A stretch of DNA of 64,000 bases from Gp6-AA40 sp035496255 (GTDB lineage Bacteria; Acidobacteriota; Vicinamibacteria; Vicinamibacterales; UBA2999): positions 1 to 64,000 of the forward strand of contig DATJEU010000050.1 in assembly GCA_035496255.1 (NCBI GenBank), read 5' to 3'. The first letter of the stretch is position 1; every line of letters starts with the position of its first letter. Both the position numbers and the translations under genes were made by a program. Shown piece after piece: positions 24,574 to 31,972 of this stretch. Under the pieces are notes generated by a model, which searched no databases, was not told the origin of the DNA, and saw only the letters and a program-made list of their open reading frames with translations.

Positions 24574-24643
24574 GTACGCGTACGCGAGATCACACGTCGC
24601 TCTGACAGCGATGCGACCAGGCCTCTTTCGTCCCGTGTGACAG

Positions 24644-25723
24644 CTACCGCAGGTGCGCGGCGAGAAAGCGTTCGATGTACGGCTGCACGAGGTGGGCTCC
24701 GAGGCCGGGCACGAGGTCAAAGGCGTGTTCGGCCCAGGGCAACTCGAGGTAGATCGAGGAGGCGCCGGCCGCTTTCAGCTTCGCGTCGAGCTCACGGCCG
24801 AAGCGCGCCTCCACGACATGATCGCGCGCACCGTAAATGAGGAGCGTCGGCGGCGCGCGCTTCGACACATAACTGACCGGCGATGCCGCCGCGTACAGCC
24901 GCGGCACGGTATCCGGCGTCCCGCCCAGAAACGCTTCGAGCGGCTGGCGAACCGGCATCGGGTCCGGCGACGGCGGGCTGCGCCAGCCTTCGGCCAGATC
25001 CGTTGGGCCATACAGACTGATCACAGCCGAGAATCGTCCCGGCTCGGTGAACGCTTCGACCAACGCCAGTTGCGCACCAGACGACCGGCCGACCAGCGCC
25101 ATCAGCCGCGGATCGCCGCCGTAATCCGACGCGTGCGCCACGACCCACTCGATCGCCGCATGGACGTCATTGATCTGCGCCGGCCACTTCGATTGCGGTG
25201 CATGGCGATAGTCAATGGCGATGACGACGTAGCCGCGACGCGCCAGGCCGCTCGCAAAGCTTCCGTCATCGGCCGGACCACCGCGCTGCCAGGCCCCGCC
25301 ATAAAGCTGGATCACGATCGGAAAAAAGCCCTTGGCCGGCGAGCGGTACACATCGATCGTCAGCGGCCGACCGCCGGGCTCCGCGAAGACGACGCCCCGC
25401 GTGATCATCACCTCTTCGCTCTCGTGCCCGGTGACCGGTGACGGCAGCGCCGACGCGAGAGCGTCGAAGTGGGTCCGGGTGGCGCGAAACTCCGCAAGCG
25501 GCCGCGACGCAATCACCATCACGACGAGGACGAGCCCCGCAACGACTGGCCGGGACGCACCGCGCAGGCGCAGCGCCAGGACGCCGGTGACGACCGCCGC
25601 GATCAGCAGCAGCGGTGACACCTCGGGCATCACGACACCCAGCGGCAGCAAGGCATGGACGGGAGCCGGAACGACGATCCAGATACTGAGAAAAAGGAGA
25701 ACGACGGCCGACAGCAGTATCAC
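24644..25723 (-). CDS. Membrane-anchored alpha/beta hydrolase (esterase/lipase, HSL-like)
   Basis: A 359-residue protein. Residues 1 to about 75 contain three hydrophobic helices (VVLLFLSIWIVVPAPVHALL, SPLLLIAAVVTGVLAL, PVVAGLVLVVMVIAS). The hydrolase domain follows: oxyanion motif IQLYGGAWQRGG, the nucleophile elbow GRSSGAQ, the acid in LLIYGARDHVV and the His in LPWAEHAFD, a complete Ser-Asp-His triad. The Y-G-G-A-W motif replaces the H-G-G-G of hormone-sensitive lipases. It would act on small esters at the membrane. GTG start at 25723; the leader contains a repeat hairpin. Confidence 0.85.
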   Translation of the reverse strand: MILLSAVVLLFLSIWIVVPAPVHALLPLGVVMPEVSPLLLIAAVVTGVLALRLRGASRPVVAGLVLVVMVIASRPLAEFRATRTHFDALASALPSPVTGHESEEVMITRGVVFAEPGGRPLTIDVYRSPAKGFFPIVIQLYGGAWQRGGPADDGSFASGLARRGYVVIAIDYRHAPQSKWPAQINDVHAAIEWVVAHASDYGGDPRLMALVGRSSGAQLALVEAFTEPGRFSAVISLYGPTDLAEGWRSPPSPDPMPVRQPLEAFLGGTPDTVPRLYAAASPVSYVSKRAPPTLLIYGARDHVVEARFGRELDAKLKAAGASSIYLELPWAEHAFDLVPGLGAHLVQPYIERFLAAHLR

Positions 25724-25731
25724 GAGCCTGT

Positions 25732-25777
25732 CCTTCGGGCCTACAGGCTGCGGACTGTCCGGTCTGCAGTCCGAAGG
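25732..25777. repeat. CTTCGG-type nested hairpin after the Nfn-like gene
   Basis: Outer stem CCTTCGG (25732-25738) / CCGAAGG (25771-25777) encloses inner stem GGACTG (25752-25757) / CAGTCC (25767-25772). It starts ten bases past the stop codon of the upstream gene and forms the leader of the hydrolase gene. Heptad-like units (TTCGGGC, CTACAGG, CTGCGGA, CTGTCCG) are visible. Confidence 0.65.
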
Positions 25778-25786
25778 CCGAGGGCC

Positions 25787-28700
25787 TCAGACATGTTGCA
25801 GATCGACGGTCTCCAGCAGGCGATCGAGCCAGAGATTCGACAGCTTCTCCTGCACGGTGTTCTGCCGCAGGCGGGCGTTCAGGTTCGGAAAATCGACCTT
25901 GTCCATCTCCTGATCCTGGTTGAAGCACGAGAAGACGAACTCTTCCTTCCCGGTCACGGGATCAACGTGCTTCTGCAGGCACTGGGCGCAGACTTCCTTC
26001 ATCATGCACTGCATCGGCGAGTTGATGCTCGCGATGCCGACGTGATCGCGGCGGATGAATGGGGCCAGCGCGCCAGACCGCGCGGCTTTCACCGCGGCCA
26101 TCATCCGGTCCGACCCAATCGCGATGATCCGCGTCACATCCTTCAGCGGTACCAGTTGGTTCCCGAGCTTTCCTTCGCCGTACGCGACCATCGCCTGGAC
26201 GATGTTGCCGCGGAAGTGGGCGTCCTGTGGACGCCCCGGTGAGATTTCGGCGCCGACGTCCGTGCTCCAGATCACCTGGTCGGTCGCGACCTCGATCTCC
26301 TCGCGCTTGTAGAGGTCCTCGCCCTTCTTGTAGCCGGCGAAGTAGATCACCTTGTTACCGTTTTCCCGCAGTGCCTTCGCAATCGAAAACAGCACCGCGT
26401 TGCCGAGTCCGCCGCCGGCGAGCAGCACGCTTTCGCCCTTCGGGATGTCGGTCGGCGTCCCCGTCGGTCCCATCACCACGACCGGCTCACCGGGCCTCAG
26501 GTAGGCGATCAGACGACTCGACACGCCCATCTCGAGCGCGATCAGCGACAACAGGCCCTTCTCGCGATCGACCCAGGCACCGGTCAAGGCAATGCCTTCC
26601 ATGAGGAGGGGTAACTCCCGACTCCCAACATCTGACGCTCGACCAACTCCCAAAGCTGCCGAGTCCGCAGTGGGAGTTGGACCAGCGACAGACGTTGGGC
26701 GCTGGGGGTTGTGCTGCACTCGTGCCGCGAGCGACTCGAAGTTCTGCAGCCGGTAGAACTGCCCGGGCGAGAAGTGCCTGGCCGCCGCCGGTGCCTTCAC
26801 CACCACTTCGACAATCGTGTCGGTCAGGCGTTCGACCCGCTCGACTCGGGCGAGCAGATCGTCGTCAAGCGCCTGCACGAGCTGTGACCAGGCCGTTTCC
26901 AGCTCAGGACGCTGACCGAGCGTGGCCGCCTGGTGAATGTCGTCGGTGAACAGCGCGGCGACATGGCGGTAGCCGTGCTTCGCCGAGGCCATCGCCTTGA
27001 CCACGTTGCCGGCGTACAGCGGATGGTTATCGCCGTAGTACGAGATCAAGCGGCCGTTGTCGTTGTACGACGTGAAGAACCCCGCCGCGTCGGGCACAAG
27101 CGAGACGTCCGCGCCGGCGCCCTCGGCACGGAAGCCCTGGAAGAAGCGCTTCCTGCCATCGAGCTCAAACGTGCCCGGCGCTTCCTTCTCGTAGGTGACG
27201 TTCGGCGACGTGCCGGCCGCCACGAGGATCGTGCGCGCCGGCAACTCCACCGGACCATTCGGTCCCTTGAAGACGAGCGCCTTCGCGTGATCTTTCTCGT
27301 CGGCAATGATCTCGCGTGGGTCGAGGTTCTCCGCGAACCAGATCCCTTCCTCGAGCGCCTTGATCACTTCCTCATGATTGAGGCGGTATGCCGGCGAGTC
27401 GACCATCCGCTTGCGATACGCGAGCGTGACGCCGCCCCACTGGCGCATCATCGGAATGAAGTTCGGCTGCTCGCCCGCCGCGACGGCCCGCTGCCGCTCG
27501 GCACGAACGGCGCGTCCGTGCCCGATGAACTCGTCGAGAATGGCGAGCTCTTCCGAGTCGTACATCTTGCGGACGGCCTCGACGCCCTTCTCCGCCACCA
27601 GCGCGTCGTACCGCTCGAGCGTCTTCTCCACCTGAATCGGGTAGTAGGCGAACAACTCCGTGGCCGTGTCGATCCCGGTCAGGCCGCCGCCGATCACGAC
27701 GGCCGGCAGCCGCGCCTGCAGGTTGGGGAACGCGTCGCGCTTGAAGGCCCCGGTCAACTGCAGCGCCATCAGGAAGTCGCTGGCCTTCCGCACGCCGCGC
27801 ACCAGGTTGTTCTTCATGTCGATCACCGTCGGTTTGCCCGCCCCGGCGGCAATCGCGATGTGATCGAAGCCGCGCGCCCAGGCGTCGTCGATCGGCAGCG
27901 AACCGCCGAAGCGGATGCCGCCGTAGATGCGCAGGTGATCGCGCCGCGCCAGCGTGAGGTGGATCAGCGTGAGGAAGTTCTTGTCCCAGCGCACGGTGAT
28001 GCCGTACTCGGACACACCGCCGAAGCCTTCGAGCACACGCTCGTCGAGACGCTTGTAGATATCGGCCCAGTGCTGCAGCGGCAGCGGCGCACGCCGCCTG
28101 GCCGACCGGCCGGACGCCGGTCCTTCGCGGGCTTCACCGGTGAGTGCCTTCGGCAGCGGCTCGATCTTCAAGCCGTCGATGGCGACGACCCCGAATCCTT
28201 CGTTCAGCAGATAGTGCGACAGCGTGTAGCCGGCAGGACCGAGCCCGACGACGAGCACGTTGCGGCCGTTATACGGTAGCGCGTACGGACGACGGACGTT
28301 GAGCGGATTCCATCGCGTCAGGAGGCCGTACATCTCGACACCCCACGGCATCCGCAGCACGTCGGTCAGGACGCCGGTTTCGGCCATCGGGATGTTGACC
28401 GGGTCCTGCTTCTGGTAGATGCACGCCTTCATGCAGTCGTTGCAGATGCGGTGACCGGTGCCGGGGCACATCGGGTTGTCGATGGTGATGATGGCCAGCG
28501 CGCCGAGCGCATCGCCCGACTTGCGCAGCATGTGCTCTTCCGAGATCTTCTGATCGAGCGGGCAGCCGGGCAGCGGGATCCCGAGCGGATTCGCCAGCAC
28601 GGTGCCCTGCTTGTCGTGCAGCCCTTTCGAGCACGAATCCTTGTCGCGCTCGTGGCACAGCACGCAGTAATGGATCTCGCTCAACATCTCGCGCGTGTTG

Positions 28701-29440
28701 CCGCGCGGATCGGTCAGCTTGAAGCCATCGCGACGCCGCAGGCGATCATCGGGGCCGATCATCGCCTCCGGCAGCTCCGGCCTCGGACGCTGCACCTGCA
28801 CCAGGTGCATGTAGTCGAGCGTCTCCGGAAAGCGGAAGATCACCCAGGAGCGACAGGCAGGATCGTGCAGGTGCGCGGCGCACCAGCGCCTCAGCGCATC
28901 CAGCTTCGCCGTGATTGCGGCTTTGTCCTCTTCACTCCCTTCAGCCCGCGCGGCGGCCTCCTGATCGAGCAGCAGGCACCCGGCGTTCGCGACGGCCTGC
29001 TCGCGATCGAGATCGGCCCATGGCTTCAGCAGCTCCTCGACGACAGCGGCGTCGGCGGGATCGAGCCTCAGGTGCTGGCCCCCCTTGACCAGCGGCAGCG
29101 CGCGCTTGCGGACGAAGTCCACCTTGAACCGGAACAGCGCCTCCAGTGCCGTGGTCTCCGCGGTCATCGTTCCGGCCGTCCCTTCCACTTTGAAGAGCGC
29201 GGCAAGGAAACGGCTGACGTGCGGCGCCATGCGCACGATCAGGTCGGATGTCTGCTGCGGCGACCGCGGCGCGTCCGGATCCGCGCGATAGCCGTCCCAC
29301 TCGGACCAGAATTGCGGATCGGCGGCCTGCACCTGGCCGCAGAAGACCTCGTATAGATCCCGCAGGCGCGGTGCGGAGTGGAGGTCGGCGTACGTGAACC
29401 CATGGATGCCCAGCGGCATCGCCGGCGAAGGCTGTGTCAT
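25787..29440 (-). CDS. Large fused flavoprotein: GltD/NfnB-like oxidoreductase plus PyrK/NfnA-like reductase
   Basis: A 1217-residue protein. After an about 260-residue N-terminal region of unknown type comes an Fe-S segment (YCVLCHERDKDSCSKG; CNDCMKACIYQK), then a GltD-like half with FAD site NVLVVGLGPAGYTLSHYLL and NAD(P) site PAVVIGGGLTGIDTATELF. The last about 350 residues are a PyrK/ferredoxin-reductase-like module: GQFYRLQNFE, GLLSLIALEMGVSSRLIAYLRPGEPVVVMGPTGTPT, LLAGGGLGNAVLFSIAKAL and a 2Fe-2S-type cluster CMMKEVCAQC...FSCFNQD. The order corresponds to NfnB and NfnA of the electron-bifurcating transhydrogenase joined in one chain. Residues about 909-945 are a translated repeat. Single gene, divergent from thiS. 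Confidence 0.85.
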   Translation of the reverse strand: MTQPSPAMPLGIHGFTYADLHSAPRLRDLYEVFCGQVQAADPQFWSEWDGYRADPDAPRSPQQTSDLIVRMAPHVSRFLAALFKVEGTAGTMTAETTALEALFRFKVDFVRKRALPLVKGGQHLRLDPADAAVVEELLKPWADLDREQAVANAGCLLLDQEAAARAEGSEEDKAAITAKLDALRRWCAAHLHDPACRSWVIFRFPETLDYMHLVQVQRPRPELPEAMIGPDDRLRRRDGFKLTDPRGNTREMLSEIHYCVLCHERDKDSCSKGLHDKQGTVLANPLGIPLPGCPLDQKISEEHMLRKSGDALGALAIITIDNPMCPGTGHRICNDCMKACIYQKQDPVNIPMAETGVLTDVLRMPWGVEMYGLLTRWNPLNVRRPYALPYNGRNVLVVGLGPAGYTLSHYLLNEGFGVVAIDGLKIEPLPKALTGEAREGPASGRSARRRAPLPLQHWADIYKRLDERVLEGFGGVSEYGITVRWDKNFLTLIHLTLARRDHLRIYGGIRFGGSLPIDDAWARGFDHIAIAAGAGKPTVIDMKNNLVRGVRKASDFLMALQLTGAFKRDAFPNLQARLPAVVIGGGLTGIDTATELFAYYPIQVEKTLERYDALVAEKGVEAVRKMYDSEELAILDEFIGHGRAVRAERQRAVAAGEQPNFIPMMRQWGGVTLAYRKRMVDSPAYRLNHEEVIKALEEGIWFAENLDPREIIADEKDHAKALVFKGPNGPVELPARTILVAAGTSPNVTYEKEAPGTFELDGRKRFFQGFRAEGAGADVSLVPDAAGFFTSYNDNGRLISYYGDNHPLYAGNVVKAMASAKHGYRHVAALFTDDIHQAATLGQRPELETAWSQLVQALDDDLLARVERVERLTDTIVEVVVKAPAAARHFSPGQFYRLQNFESLAARVQHNPQRPTSVAGPTPTADSAALGVGRASDVGSRELPLLMEGIALTGAWVDREKGLLSLIALEMGVSSRLIAYLRPGEPVVVMGPTGTPTDIPKGESVLLAGGGLGNAVLFSIAKALRENGNKVIYFAGYKKGEDLYKREEIEVATDQVIWSTDVGAEISPGRPQDAHFRGNIVQAMVAYGEGKLGNQLVPLKDVTRIIAIGSDRMMAAVKAARSGALAPFIRRDHVGIASINSPMQCMMKEVCAQCLQKHVDPVTGKEEFVFSCFNQDQEMDKVDFPNLNARLRQNTVQEKLSNLWLDRLLETVDLQHV
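26613..26710. repeat. 98-bp heptad hairpin inserted in frame in the Nfn-like gene
   Basis: Left arm heptads from 26613: AACTCCC, GACTCCC, AACATCT, GACGCTC, GACCAAC, TCCCAAA. Right arm, reverse complement from 26710: AACCCCC, AGCGCCC, AACGTCT, GTCGCTG, GTCCAAC, TCCCACT. The arms align heptad by heptad, with a perfect inner stem CCAACTCCCA (26643-26652) / TGGGAGTTGG (26671-26680). Translated as a Pro/Thr/Gly-rich segment. Confidence 0.9.
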
Positions 29441-29497
29441 GTGCGAAAGAATCAGTATCGAGTGCTTCGTGAACCCCTTATTTTACTGCACGTTACC

Positions 29498-29527
29498 TTG
29501 ACGCCCCCGGGACCGGATTGGTACGCT
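29498..29527 (+). promoter_or_regulatory. Candidate promoter of thiS-thiG
   Basis: TTGACG (29498-29503), 18-bp spacer, TACGCT (29522-29527), placed 20 bp before the thiS ATG. I looked for a TPP riboswitch here and found none. Confidence 0.4.
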
Positions 29528-29547
29528 CACCATTGCCGCGTGGTTCC

Positions 29548-29748
29548 ATGCACATCACCCTGAACGGCGAGCCGTACGAACTCGATCAACCGGTGAGCAT
29601 CACCGATCTGCTGACGAAGCTCGACATCGACCCTCGCCGCGTCGCCATCGAACACAATCTCGCCATCCTGAAGCGCCAGCGGTTTCCCGACGTCGTGGTC
29701 GGCGACGGCGACACGATCGAGATCGTGAACTTCGTCGGGGGCGGCTGA
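29548..29748 (+). CDS. thiS: Sulfur carrier protein ThiS
   Basis: A 66-residue beta-grasp protein that carries sulfur as a C-terminal thiocarboxylate for thiazole synthesis. MHITLNGEPYELDQPVSITDLLTKLDIDPRRVAIEHNLAILKR...VVGDGDTIEIVNFVGGG shows the family pattern: short N-terminal strands, the VAxExNxxIxxR segment, DGDxIEIVxFVGGG and the obligatory GG end. ATG 29548 is the natural start; an upstream GTG would add ten residues. First gene of the thiS-thiG unit. Confidence 0.95.
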   Translation: MHITLNGEPYELDQPVSITDLLTKLDIDPRRVAIEHNLAILKRQRFPDVVVGDGDTIEIVNFVGGG

Positions 29749-29794
29749 CCCTCCGTGAGGACATTACTCACGCGGGTGGCGCCGGGAGGGCCCG

Positions 29795-29857
29795 ACTCCG
29801 CGCCGCAGGCCCCGGGGCCCCAACGCGTACGCTTGCGCGGTGGGGTGGCCGCGGAGT
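29795..29857. repeat. Structured GC-rich element between thiS and thiG
   Basis: ACTCCGC (29795-29801) pairs with GCGGAGT (29851-29857) around an inner stem CCCCA (29818-29822) / TGGGG (29841-29845). Just upstream CGTGAG/CTCACG (about 29755-29773) forms a third hairpin. The 176-bp gap is unusually long for a thiS-thiG junction. Confidence 0.5.
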
Positions 29858-29924
29858 GCGGATACCCGGCGACAGGACCGCTACGGTAATTTCCGTTCGC
29901 GACAGACTGCCAGAGACTCAGAGA

Positions 29925-30704
29925 ATGAATGACACTCCGTTTGTGATTGCCGGCCGCACGTTTCGCTCGCGGCTGATCGTCGGCACCGGCAAATATTCCT
30001 CGAACGCGGTGATGGCGCAGGCACATGAAGCTTCTGGCGCCGACATGGTCACGGTCGCGGTCCGCCGCGTCAACATCTCCGACCGCTCACGTGAATCGCT
30101 GCTCGACTACATCGACACGAGCCGCATCTTCATCCTGCCGAACACGGCCGGTTGCTACAGCGCCGACGAAGCCATCCGCACCGCCCATCTCGGCCGCGAA
30201 GCGGGCCTCTCCAACTGGGTCAAGCTCGAAGTGATCGGCGACGAGCGCACGTTGTTCCCCGACAACGAGGCGCTGATCGCCGCCACGCGGACGCTGGTCA
30301 AGGACGGATTCGTGGTGCTGCCGTACACCAACGACGACCCGATCGCCTGCCGCAAGCTCGAAGACGCCGGGGCGGCGGCGGTGATGCCGCTGGGGGCGCC
30401 AATCGGATCGGGGCTGGGAATTCAGAACGTCAACAACATCCGCATCATCCGCGAGTTGTCACACGTACCGGTCATCGTCGACGCCGGCGTCGGCACCGCA
30501 TCCGACGCCGCCCTGGCGATGGAACTGGGCGCCGACGGCGTGCTGATGAACACGGCGATCGCCGGCGCCGATCATCCGGTCGCCATGGCGAGCGCAATGA
30601 AGCACGCCATCATCGCCGGCCGCCTCGCCTTCATCGCCGGTCGCATTCCGAAGAAGATGTATGCCACGGCGAGCAGTCCTCTCGAAGGCGTCGTCGGTCG
30701 GTGA
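29925..30704 (+). CDS. thiG: Thiazole synthase ThiG
   Basis: A 259-residue TIM-barrel enzyme that condenses deoxyxylulose 5-phosphate, dehydroglycine and ThiS-thiocarboxylate sulfur into thiazole phosphate. ATG 29925. Characteristic segments: FRSRLIVGTGKYSS, SGADMVTVAVRRVNI (an early conserved Arg pair), FILPNTAGCYSADEAIRTA, NWVKLEVIGDERTLFPDN, the AAVMPLGAPIGSGLG loop, PVIVDAGVGTASDAALAMELGADGVLMNTAIAGADHPVAMASAM. Ends GTGA, overlapping the next gene. No thiE, thiH/thiO or thiF is adjacent. Confidence 0.95.
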   Translation: MNDTPFVIAGRTFRSRLIVGTGKYSSNAVMAQAHEASGADMVTVAVRRVNISDRSRESLLDYIDTSRIFILPNTAGCYSADEAIRTAHLGREAGLSNWVKLEVIGDERTLFPDNEALIAATRTLVKDGFVVLPYTNDDPIACRKLEDAGAAAVMPLGAPIGSGLGIQNVNNIRIIRELSHVPVIVDAGVGTASDAALAMELGADGVLMNTAIAGADHPVAMASAMKHAIIAGRLAFIAGRIPKKMYATASSPLEGVVGR

Positions 30705-31822
30705 TTGACGACGACCGCGATCCGGAGGCGGCGAAAGCCGGCGACCTGATCACCCGCCTGAATGCCGGCTGGCGCATTGCCGGGCCGGAAGACGGCGCCT
30801 CCGCAAGGCAGCGGCTGATCAAGCCTCTACGCACCGCCCTCGCGCGCCTGTTTCGCACTCAGGAAACCTTCAACTCGCTCGTCGTCCAATACCTCAACCA
30901 TCAGCATCACACCAGTCCGGAAGGACAGGCGGCGATGCTGGGCGAGCTGCAGCGGTATCGCGAGTCGCTGATGGCGCGGGAACGGCGGATGGACGCGGCG
31001 ATGAACGCTCTCGTTGCCGAGAACGCCGAGTTGAAAACCGCGATCGGCGTTCTTCAGCAGCGCGTCCGGTCGGCCCCGCCAGCCCAGTCAGCAGCCGCCG
31101 CGATCACCGCGACGGTGGCTCCGCCCGCGCCGAGCGCACACGCGCTGAGCGACGCGTACGTTGGCTTCGAGGATCAGTTTCGCGGGAGTCCGGAGGCGAT
31201 TCGCACACGCCTGAGCGGGTACCTCCCGATCTTCGAGGGCGCGCGCGATGTATTGGATGTGGGGTGCGGCCGCGGGGAGTTTCTGCGGCTGCTGGAGGAG
31301 CGGGGGATCACGGCCCGGGGCATCGACCTCAACGAGGCGATGGTGGACGTGTGTCGGCAGAAGGGACTGAACGCGACGGCGAACGACGCGCTGTCGGACC
31401 TGCGCGCGCAACCGGACGGCTCGCTTGGCGGACTATTCGCCGCGCAGGTGGTCGAGCATCTCGAGCCGGGATACCTGACACAGACGCTCGAGGCAGCGTT
31501 TGCGAAGCTGCGGCCAGGGGCGCCGATCGTGCTCGAAACGATCAACCCGGCCTGCTGGTTCGCGTTCTTCGAGAGCTACGTGCGCGACATCACGCACGTC
31601 CGGCCGCTGCATCCAGACACACTGAAGTTCCTGCTCGTCGCCACCGGGTTTCAGCAGGTGAGGATCGAGTACCACGCGCCGTATCCGGAGCACGAGAAGC
31701 TGCAGCGCGTCGCCGCGCCGGCGCTCGGCGATACCGCCGACACGCTCAACGCCAACGTCGACAAACTGAACGGGCTGCTCTTCACCTATCTCGATTACGC
31801 GGCTGTGGGACGGAGACCGTGA
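30701..31822 (+). CDS. Coiled-coil plus class I SAM-dependent methyltransferase
   Basis: A 373-residue protein from GTG 30701 (overlapping the thiG stop). Residues about 40-135 are helical, including a probable coiled coil (GQAAMLGELQRYRESLMARERRMDAAMNALVAENAELKTAIGVLQQRV), followed by an Ala/Pro linker. The methyltransferase domain begins near residue 150: DVLDVGCGRGEFLRLL (SAM motif I), GIDLNEAMVDVCRQKG, GGLFAAQVVEHLEP and VLETINPACWFAFFESYVRDITHVRPLHPDTLKFLLVATGF. The architecture resembles methyltransferases in O-antigen and glycan clusters (WbdD-like), so it may belong to the polysaccharide region that starts downstream rather than to thiamine synthesis. Confidence 0.8.
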   Translation: MIDDDRDPEAAKAGDLITRLNAGWRIAGPEDGASARQRLIKPLRTALARLFRTQETFNSLVVQYLNHQHHTSPEGQAAMLGELQRYRESLMARERRMDAAMNALVAENAELKTAIGVLQQRVRSAPPAQSAAAAITATVAPPAPSAHALSDAYVGFEDQFRGSPEAIRTRLSGYLPIFEGARDVLDVGCGRGEFLRLLEERGITARGIDLNEAMVDVCRQKGLNATANDALSDLRAQPDGSLGGLFAAQVVEHLEPGYLTQTLEAAFAKLRPGAPIVLETINPACWFAFFESYVRDITHVRPLHPDTLKFLLVATGFQQVRIEYHAPYPEHEKLQRVAAPALGDTADTLNANVDKLNGLLFTYLDYAAVGRRP

Positions 31823-31831
31823 CAGTCGTGT

Positions 31832-31967
31832 GTTCCGGCTTCCGGGTTCTTGGTTCTGAGTTCGTGTTCGAGTTCGGGTCTTTGATCCACGGATCGAGCG
31901 CGCCCGAACGTCGGACATAAGACACGAACCTGAACACGAACAAAGAACAGAACGCAGAAGCGTGAAC
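31832..31967. repeat. GTTCGTG-type heptad hairpin between convergent genes
   Basis: Left arm from 31832: GTTCCGG, CTTCCGG, GTTCTTG, GTTCTGA, GTTCGTG, TTCGA, GTTCGGG, TCTTTGA. Right arm, reverse complement from 31967: GTTCACG, CTTCTGC, GTTCT, GTTCTTT, GTTCGTG, TTCAG, GTTCGTG, TCTTATG. The arms align unit by unit, including a shared 5-mer unit in position six. It occupies nearly all of the 150-bp gap. Confidence 0.9.
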
Positions 31968-31972
31968 CGGGT

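Noticed and set aside
25787..25790. Frameshift or pseudogene status of the Nfn-like gene
   Set aside because: The frame is open from 29440 to 25787 with all cofactor motifs in order; the extra segment is in frame.
29749..29924. TPP riboswitch between thiS and thiG or upstream of thiS
   Set aside because: The conserved CTGAGA and ACCTGATC-type segments are absent; only plain hairpins are seen.
30152..31822. Methyltransferase starting at 30152
   Set aside because: The extension is an Arg-rich shadow of thiG; GTG 30701 overlaps the thiG stop.
31832..31967. CRISPR array
   Set aside because: Units are 7 bp without spacers and the arms are inverted; no cas gene is present.
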